DNA from: Roridomyces roridus
Lineage: Eukaryota; Basidiomycota; Agaricomycetes; Agaricales; Mycenaceae
Direction: 5' to 3'
DNA: 64,000 nucleotides
Assembly (NCBI GenBank): GCA_029378245.1
Contig: JARKIF010000023.1
Coordinates: 496,001-560,000 of the forward strand
Under the pieces are notes generated by a model, which had not been told where the DNA came from, made no database searches, and saw nothing but the letters and a program-made list of their open reading frames with translations. Of the stretch, positions 56,566 to 64,000 are shown piece by piece. A program made the translations under genes and the position numbers. Positions within the stretch are counted from its first letter, which is position 1; each line of letters begins with the position of its first letter.

Positions 56566-57324
56566 GATGTCACACGTGATCCTCGCACGTGCCTTCGCTT
56601 CACGCTTCACCGGATCTTCCTTTTTCAGGGTCCATGGATAGATACACATTCCGTCACTTCCACGTCAGTTGGGCTGAGAATTGCGAACTCCTAACCGAAC
56701 CATTTCCAATTTTGCACTCGCAATTCTCTTGGCAAAGCGCCACTTCGCTCCTTTTGACCTGGTGCCTGGGCCTTCAATCAACCTTCAAGGTTCAATTGAA
56801 TCAATTGTGAATTCTCTGGAAATTGCCCACTCGGTTGGTATTCATTCCTTCCACATTCTGAATGTTGACCTGAGCGGGAAACCAGCATTTTCCCGCATGG
56901 TTGTTCGCTGTCTGAACTGAATCCCGAGGATGTGGGTAAATACTAAACGTTACTCGAGTTTACTGCTTCTTCCGCCGACATCCCTGTGGGATATTGCGTC
57001 AGCCCCTGGAGTTTCACATCATTCCTGCGCCGAATTGGATCGCCAGAAATCCAGGCCAGTGGTAGACTGAATGATGAGAATATCGTCCTAGCAGCGGTTC
57101 AAGTCGCGTTACAACCAACTTGTTGTTGGCGTCCAACAAATTGAAGTTGAAGCTGCATACAAGTTATTTGAACCGACCTTCCGGACGCCTAAGTCGAACA
57201 CTCTTGGACTTCTCCCCCTTCACGGCTGGATATATGTACACCTTGAGTCCTCAGCCCTTGCGGGTTTTCGCCCCACTCACGAGGCTTCAAGCCTCATACC
57301 CTCCACATCATGATGAGCTCTCTA
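56566..57324. other. No confident gene
   Basis: A plus-strand frame at 56681-56920 is open for 79 codons without any domain. Nothing else was seen. Confidence 0.35.
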
Positions 57325-57476
57325 TCGCAAACATACACCCCGTCGAACACCCCGACTTAGTAAGTAAATCAGTCAGTACTGTGTCCTGATAACGGGAGAC
57401 TCACATTCGCAAGGGTAACGCCCAGCTGGAGCGCAACCAACACGGTAGTTCGAAGTGTGGTGAGGTTGAATCACAT
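57325..57476 (-). pseudogene. Dead paralogue of the small secreted protein
   Basis: The minus-strand sequence aligns base by base with the gene at 57802-58052 but reads ATG TGA at the start (57476-57471) where the live copy has ATG AAG. The body FNLTTLRTTVLVALQLGVTL, the GTGAGT donor and a second-exon remnant (VFDGVYVCD) remain. Confidence 0.65.
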
Positions 57477-57801
57477 GGTTATTGGATGAATCAAGGGAGG
57501 GGAGGCTTGCTTTCGGTCTTTGTATTCTGGGGCGGCCGTCAGACGAGCGGCCTTTTGATGGAATACTCAGAGTCATGGAAATACGGGAGACCCGGACCCG
57601 CTCTCGATAATGACCTAAAAGCGGGATGCTGCGAGGGAATTCCAAGCGACTGGGTTGGCGGGATGTGCTTCACTTATTCGTCTATCCCGGGGACATCATT
57701 ATGGGATCGTCTCCCTTGAACTGAATGGTTGAAGCTACAACTTATGTAGACCCCGCCTTCCGGACGCACTATAACGACGTTCCGGATCCACTCCAAATCC
57801 A

Positions 57802-58052
57802 TTATGCCGGAAAGCAAACAACCACCCCGTCGATGACCTCGCAAATGACGGGTGTGTCCGTCGAGTCGGTGTCTGGTAGTGCTGCTGGGGCGGGGACAGG
57901 CTAAATAAACGTAATAGTCAGTACTTCTGTCCTCATACTGAGGGGGCCGCTGCAACCTGCATGCGAAACCGGAGACTCACATTGGCGAGGGTAACGTCCA
58001 TCTGGAGCGCAAACAACATGGTGGTCAGAAGTGCGGTGAGGGTGAACTTCAT
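57802..58052 (-). CDS. Small secreted protein, two exons
   Basis: Exon 1 (58052-57981) encodes a signal peptide (MKFTLTALLTTMLFALQMDV). A GTGAGT donor and TTTAG acceptor frame an 80-bp intron. Exon 2 (57900-57802) encodes PVPAPAALPDTDSTDTPVIC and a short end with two Cys and FPA before TAA. The product is 56 residues, about 33 after signal cleavage, acidic, with a Cys pair likely forming one disulphide. It resembles the many lineage-specific small secreted proteins of mushrooms; the function is unknown. A degenerate copy with an immediate stop lies 330 bp away on the same strand. Confidence 0.7.
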
Positions 58053-58632
58053 GGTTCATCGTGCGATGCGAGGAAGCTTGGGTTTGGTTTTAAATTCTGG
58101 GTCGAAAAAGCGGCCTCTTATATTGGCCCTGAGGAACTAAGTTGCGGGTTCACGTACTTGAAGACAGCTTTTCTGATCTTTCACGGGTTCTAGTAAGTTC
58201 TGAATCCAGGGACATATGAATTGAGAAACCCCTCGATACGACCAGAAAACCCAGAGAGTGTCTCATTTGAATACTTGGGGTGATGGAAACGCGGGAGAGC
58301 CGCTCCCCTTCGCACTAAAAACCGGGAATCCGGGATGCTGTTGGGTCCTGGGATGCTGCGAAGATGCGACAAAGATGCGAAAGAATTCCAATACAATCGA
58401 CGAGTCCTGGGGTGTCGCGATCGGGACATACTATGTCTTAACCTCCGGAAGCAGAAGCAGCAGAGCTAAAGCTCCCTGGCACAGGTGGGTACTGGGCCAT
58501 TTTGTCCGACTCGCAATGATTGCAATGCCGAGTCGTCGGGACGGCCATCCATCAACGGAGCGGCCATCCATCACAAATCTGACTCACGCACGTGCCAACG
58601 CCGTAAGTGATCGACCCTCTTTCTCCTCCACC

Positions 58633-60420
58633 ATGTCAGTCGAAGATTCGGTCCAGCCCACCGTCGAGGAAGCCGCCATCATGGCCAAGAAGCCGCGCAC
58701 GCCCATCCCTAAGCTGCAGGTCTTCATCCTCCTGCTCATCCAGAGTGCGGAGCCCATAACTGGTTTGTGTCACTACCTGGGTGAAAACTCGCTGATGATC
58801 TGGCAGCTCTGGTGATCTACCCATTCGTCATTCAATTCGTCCGGGAAACGGGCGTTACCGGAGGTGACGACACTAAAATCGGATTCTACGCTGGCCTGTT
58901 GGTATGCTGATCTAGGTTCTCGTCAACGCCCTCCCTCATGCCCTGTGTCTCCAGGAATCCTGCTTTTTCATGGCTGAAAGTCTCACCGTCTTTCAATTCG
59001 GACGTCTCTCGGACATATACGGGAGAAGGCCTGTACTGCTGCTGGCACCCCTCGGACTGACGATCACGATGCTTGGGTTTGGGCTCTCGAAGAGGTTCTG
59101 GACGCTCTTTGCCTTTCGATGCGCGCAGGGAGCATTTAACGGGAATATCGGTGCGTTACTGGTTGTATTAAGATGCGCGTATGACGAGGGAATAGGTGTC
59201 TCCAAGACTGTTATGAACGAGGTGCGCATTCTCGACTGCGTTGCTTCGTAATGTGACTGGATTTTTCAGATCTCGGATCCTACGAACGCCGCCGACATCT
59301 TCTCGCTGATGCCTCTCATGTGGAGCATTGGTTCAACGATGAGGTATGTGCGGCCACTTTCAGTGAATCCGAATCGTCCTCCAAGTCTGCAGTCCCTTCC
59401 TCGGTGGTGTGCTCGCAAACCCAGCAACCAAATGGCCGGATACATTCGGAAAGATCGAGCTCCTCCGTTCTCATCCGTATTTCCTACCATGTGCGGTAGC
59501 CGCCAGTCTCGCTTTCTGTGCGTTTGCTTTTGCGTTTGTTGGTCTCAAAGAGGTGCGATTGCTTTGTCCTCTTTGGCTGGTCTTTACGGTGATCTGTAGA
59601 CCCTACCTTCCGCCGTCGCCCGCGCTGAAAAGAAAAGGAATAGCACGCCCCACGAGAGGGATCCTCTCCTCCCTCCCGTTGACTCGGAGGTCCCGCCCCA
59701 GCCATCCACGCCTGTTCCAATCCGCCAACTCCTCACTCGCCCGGTCCTACTCGCCATCCTCAACCACGCATTCCTCAACTTCTCCAGCATGGCCTACGAC
59801 TCGCTCCTCCCTCTCGTCTACGCCACACCCATAGGCCTGGGCGGCCTCGGCCTCAAACCGCACTCCATCGGCCTGTTGATGGGGTTGTGCGGGCTCAGTA
59901 ATGCGATCGTCCAGGGTTTTTATGGCGGGCGCATTATCAGGTATTTTGGACCACGGACCGTGTTCACGGGGTGTTTTTGTGCGCTGGTGGCGGCGTATGC
60001 GGCGTACCCTGTGCTCAGCTTCTTCGCTGCGAGGGCGGGAAGGATTGATGGGATTGTCATCACTGTGCTCGCGCTGCAGCTGAGCAGTTCGTTCTTCGTT
60101 TATCTTGCTTACGGTGCGTGAATGCTCTTTTGACTTTTAGTGTCACCGAGCGTTAAACAGCCACGACGATCATATTCATTATCGACGCCGCACCCGACAA
60201 GGCGAGTATTGGCAGTGTGAACGGGCTCGCGCAGATGGTGGGCACCATTCTACGGGCGATTGCACCCTCGTTTGCGTCTTCGCTGTTTGCGCTGTCCGTC
60301 AAGAACAATCTCGCTGGAGGGTACCTTGTGTACATCATCCTGGTTGGGATGGCGGCGGTTGCTGTGCGGGTGACGTTCTTGCTTCCGAGGCAATTGAGAG
60401 CGGAGGGCCGGGGGAGGTAG
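58633..60420 (+). CDS. Major facilitator superfamily transporter (DHA1 / ZIFL-like)
   Basis: The ATG at 58633 gives a cytosolic lead (MSVEDSVQPTVEEAAIMAKK) and then helix 1, LQVFILLLIQSAEPI. Later exons give LVIYPFVIQFVRETGVTGGD, helix 2 and the MFS loop signature FGRLSDIYGRRPVLLLAPLG (G-x3-D-x2-GRRP), and WTLFAFRCAQGAFNGNIG (helix 4). A central hydrophilic loop (EKKRNSTPHERDPLLPP) separates the two halves. The C-terminal half ends GYLVYIILVGMAAVAVRVTF and QLRAEGRGR, stop TAG 60418-60420. About 10 helices are directly visible across nine exons. Relatives in fungi and the plant ZIFL group move small organic solutes or zinc-linked compounds by proton antiport; the substrate here is unknown. Confidence 0.88.
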
Positions 60421-61168
60421 GAGAGAGGATGGGTTAATCACAAACAATGCCATTTTGAAGCCATTTCCGGCCTTCCTTTCGTTTGATGAATCACAGCGCT
60501 GTCAACATGGACAATTGAATTCTGCTCTTTGCGTCCAATTTGTTGTTGCGATTCGGACGTTCGGCTAACCCAGTGCGTCGTCTCTGGTTGACAGTTCCAG
60601 ACGCCAGTGGACACGAACAACATGCCCGGTTCGACTCCAGGCGATGTACATGTAGCAAATATGGCGAATGATCCTTTTGACTTCACCTGCCAAATGAGAT
60701 GCAGCGATCTACATACCTCCTGAGGAAACAGACACTTTTGCCTCCGGACGACAGCCATGTGAGTCCACACTCTGCCAATCACTTGGCACTTCTCGCATTC
60801 GTACGCCGTTGAAGCGCGAGACTGTTCTGTGATCACCTCGTGGTTGTTCCCGAGGCTGAGTACGACGGTTGGACCCGACACGCATATCGCAATGCATAAC
60901 CAGGTCTAGAACGAAGCGCAGCAAAAAGACCCGAAAATCTTTGGAAAATCTGCGCGACTCCGCGGTGGTTTCGATCACGCCACGAAGTTGAACCAAATCC
61001 GATCTCCATTAGTCTCCGTTCTTCTGCCGGATTTGGGAATGTTCAACTCGCAATTCACGCCGTACGAATAAACCACAATGTCTGACCCGCCTGGGAATAT
61101 TTGATCGCCGGCATCACGGGATGTGCGGCCGTGACATAAGCATCAGCCTCTTGTCTCCTGCCACATCC
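60421..61168. other. Intergenic, no gene seen
   Basis: No domain on either strand. An in-frame upstream ATG for the next gene lies at 61121. Confidence 0.4.
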
Positions 61169-62191
61169 ATGCCTTCCACCGACGCCGTCAAGCCCGACCT
61201 CTGCAATGGCTGCGCTGTCCACCACAACTCCTACCCATCGGAGAAGGATGTGCCGTGCTGGAGCTGTGGAATGAGCTGTGCCAGCACGACCAGCGCCGCA
61301 CCGGCTGCTATTCCGGTATGACTCGGCAAGCCTGGCTCGACGTGCGGCGTACTGAGGCCTCTTCACTCAGCAGGCTCCAGTGTATCATGTTAATATGCAC
61401 CCACTGCCATATAGGCCGCGGTACTTTAGCCACACATACGTGCATCATCAGCCCGTGAGTGCCGAGAATCACTCCGATGATCTCCTGTCTGAAGCGCACA
61501 CTAGTATCATCAGTATCCTTATCCGTATCCTATCCATCCTCACACAGCCTACTATGTCCCATACGCACCTCCACCACCACCGATCCCGGTCATATACACG
61601 CCGCCGCCGCCCCCACCACCCACGCCGCCCGTTAGCAGCCCGCCGACGCTCAAGCCCGGACCCATAGTCCCGCTCGTCCAAAGACCACCAGGGACGACAC
61701 CGATACCCACTCCTGTTGCATATCAAAGTCTCCAACTTCTCCTGGAAGACCTCAACCATCTGCTTCACACCCCGCACGAGGAGCAGCCATTCTATTTCCG
61801 CGGGACGTGCGCTATAATCGCGGATCCTGCCGTGGGGCACGCGAAGAAACTGAGTAGCGTCGCAGAGCAGGTTGTCGAGCGTACGGCTCTTATCTTCGAG
61901 TCAGTGGTATCTCTCTCTTTGAAAGTCCGCTCGCTGATCCGCCCGGATAGCCCGCAGACGTTGGAGATTCAATCGTCGGAGCAAGCCGCCAGTACGAGTA
62001 CATCAACACATGCGGTGTGGATGCCAGTGGGCGCCGGTCGTCCCACGACAACGGGTGTCTCGTGTACGCACTGCAGGCACACGCTCACCATCGACGTCGA
62101 GCGGTGTCACGGGCCGTTGATACGTGGCAGCGATATAAGTGGGTATCAAGGCCAGCGGATCCTGGTTGATCTGCGGCATTCGGTGGAATAG
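61169..62191 (+). CDS. Proline-rich Cys/His protein, unrecognised
   Basis: The ATG at 61169 opens MPSTDAVKPDLCNGCAVHHN and CWSCGMSC, a Cys-rich N-terminus. A GTATGA-CAG intron leads to QAPVYHVNMHPLPYRPRYFS, a Tyr/His/Pro-rich exon. A GTGAGT intron (ending CACACAG) leads to a polyproline stretch (YAPPPPPIPVIYTPPPPPPP). The remainder is globular: YQSLQLLLEDLNHLLHTP, EQPFYFRGTCAIIADPAVGH and, near the end, CTHCRHTLTIDVERCHG, a second Cys/His cluster that may bind zinc. The stop is TAG at 62189-62191, about 290 residues. No known family was recognised. A longer start at 61121 is possible. Confidence 0.6.
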
Positions 62192-62359
62192 GTTCAGTGG
62201 GCGATGCCACTCGTACGTCCGGGTGTATTTATCTCTTGCTTTCGTCAGGCTGTTTTGATTATTTTCTTCAATGTTATTTGGGGAACTAGGATCTCCACCG
62301 AGCGAACAAAAGTCAATCCCGATGAAAAAAAGCCTTGCGCGTCCGCCATGGCTAATGCT

Positions 62360-64000
62360 AGTGACCGCGACTCGATTGGAACGAAGACAACTTGAACAGG
62401 TTGGTGTACTATCCGCGTCGAGGGCGTTGCTGCCTGTTTACCCCGTTGCTTCGGGCATTAAAAGCAGAGTTAACTGAGGTCAAAACAGCTTCTGGTTTCG
62501 ATTTTCCATACGCGCTTGCTCGATTCGAACGAGCGAAACCTGAGATTCAGGTGTGTGCGCGTCGACCTCAGTGGAGCGAGTATCATTTCATGGTTGATGA
62601 ACCACTCTCCTCGTTGCACCCTCCAACTAACTAGGGACTCCACATGGCGAACGCAAGTCAATTCAGCTGCTCCCTTCAATCAAAGGAAGATGAAGAAAAA
62701 ATGGTTGGTTGCCCCATCACGAATTGGCCGCAAGTCGATTCGAACGAGTAAGACCTAGTTTGGTTTGTGCTAATCGCGCCCAGGACGTTGTTCCCTGTTC
62801 CAAGGTGTTCTTCCATTCTCGGTTGGGCATTTCACGTTCAATTGCAGGCCAGGTCAAAAAAGTACAATCGCGCCGCCAACCCAGCCGTAGGACGCTGGCT
62901 CGACTCGAACGAGCGCAACCTGAGGCCTGAGACTCAGGTGTGTGTGCGTCGAGCTCGCTACATGAATTGAATGACCCACTCCCTTAGTTGCCTAGTGCAC
63001 AGACTATCATGACCCACTCTCCTCGTTGCACCCTCCCACTAACCAGGGACTGGACATAGCGAGCGCAAAGAAGAAAAAAAAATCAGCTGCAACCTTCGAT
63101 CAAAAGCAGAACAAAAGAACGACGACATCAACAATTGGCCGCAACCCGATTCGAACGAGGAAATGGTGCGCAATGGAGTGTGCTAATCGCGCCGGGGGCG
63201 TTGGTCCCTGGCCTATCATCTCGGTGTTGATCGGAGCAATTGAAGTGAGGTTACCTAACTGTACGTCAGGTTTGAAAAAAGCTGGGATTCGGTCTTCCTC
63301 AATGAAACCGTCGAGGTGAAGCAAGTGCATGTTTGCCTTGATTCAGAGCGTGATATAATACTTTCGTTAATGGAATTGTGGAGCTTCGACTAACTAACTG
63401 GACACAATTCAGTGAACGCAAGTCAATCCAGCGGCATTCACCCATAAACAAGAAGAAAAAACCTCCCTTCCTTTTTCACTGGCCGCGACTCGATTCGAAC
63501 GAGTAAATGGTGCAGAGCTTGGTGCACTATTGGCGTCGATGTTGGTATGTATATTCTCATCTCGATTTTCGGGGCATTTGAAATCCATTTCAGTGCACGC
63601 CAGGTCAAAAAAGGGTAGGCAATGGGGGTCAGGGGCATGCCGCCGGCTCGAATCGAACGAGCGAATCCTGCATTGGGAGGCGGGGATGTATCAGGAAATG
63701 GGATTGTGGCAATTCCAACACGCATCCAATACTCAAGTCCGAGTCCTGGGCCAGATTGTAAGTACATGTCTGCCTTGGGAGTGTCATTATCTTCGCAAAT
63801 GAACTCCGACTCCAGTCAATCCAGCCGCATCCCACGCCAAAAATACAGTCCCCGTGGTTTTCCATTGGCCTCCATTCGAACAGGCTGTTCCTGCTTGAAT
63901 GTTTCGGTGCTAGTATCTGGGCGTGGCGTGCCGCCTCACATCGATCCCCAGTCATTCCATTCGCTGAGAAAAACTGACCGCCACTAGATTCGAACGAATG
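62360..64000. repeat. Tandem array of tRNA-like repeat units, continues past right edge
   Basis: At least eight copies of a B-box-like GATTCGAACGAG occur (about 62371, 62521, 62731, 62901, 63147, 63491, 63645, 63984). Two kinds can be told apart: one preceded by TTGGCCGCAA and followed by GTGCTAATCGCGCC, the other followed by CCTGAGxxTCAGGTGTGTG. Spacer blocks such as CACTCTCCTCGTTGCACCCT and GCCAGGTCAAAAAAG also recur. The basic period is about 350-400 bp, with two tRNA-like parts per unit in the left half. None folds into a full tRNA by eye. No gene was seen. Confidence 0.6.

Noticed and set aside
56681..56920. 79-codon plus-strand frame
   Set aside because: Open but featureless. No start context or neighbour supports a gene.

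Overview
The window is basidiomycete (Agaricomycete-type) nuclear DNA. Genes are split by many short GT-AG introns. The gene content is typical of a wood- or litter-decay mushroom: a copper-radical glyoxal oxidase, a GPI-anchored alginate/glucuronan-lyase-like enzyme, F-box proteins, a TPR-CHAT protein and a STE3-type pheromone receptor. No bacterial features, rRNA or CRISPR are seen. Exon limits below were read by eye from splice signals and family conservation.

Layout. 0-15.5 kb is ordinary gene space: a Zn2Cys6 regulator cut by the left edge, a DJ-1/PfpI protein, a class-II asparagine synthetase, two F-box proteins, an unidentified small gene, a short NoxR/p67phox-like TPR protein, an F-box/LRR relic and an intron-bearing tRNA-Asn. 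16-28 kb is an accessory region. It holds six paralogous copies (A-F) of an unrecognised protein of about 133 residues, each behind the same promoter/leader module, mixed with fragments of neighbouring genes and three small non-autonomous DNA transposons. One 615-bp element sits inside codon 10 of copy B, and copy D has lost its ATG.

28.5-37 kb carries a GPI-anchored Ser-rich protein, the polysaccharide-lyase-like enzyme and glyoxal oxidase, consistent with extracellular polysaccharide breakdown and H2O2 production. 37-41 kb has a decayed oxidoreductase and a STE3 receptor whose cytoplasmic tail is separated from its seven-helix core by a 1,711-bp Mutator-like element with a perfect 9-bp target duplication. 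42-53 kb has a small secreted protein, a regulator combining C2H2 and Zn2Cys6 fingers, the large TPR-CHAT gene and a second Zn2Cys6 regulator related to the one at the left edge.

53-64 kb has a GST relic, a GRGGxGN-repeat protein, a small secreted protein with a dead paralogue, an MFS transporter, a proline-rich Cys/His protein and a right-end array of tRNA-like repeats. The main novelty candidate is the A-F family with its conserved upstream module. Most of the remaining unusual structure comes from transposon insertions that can be dated relative to intact paralogues or reading frames.
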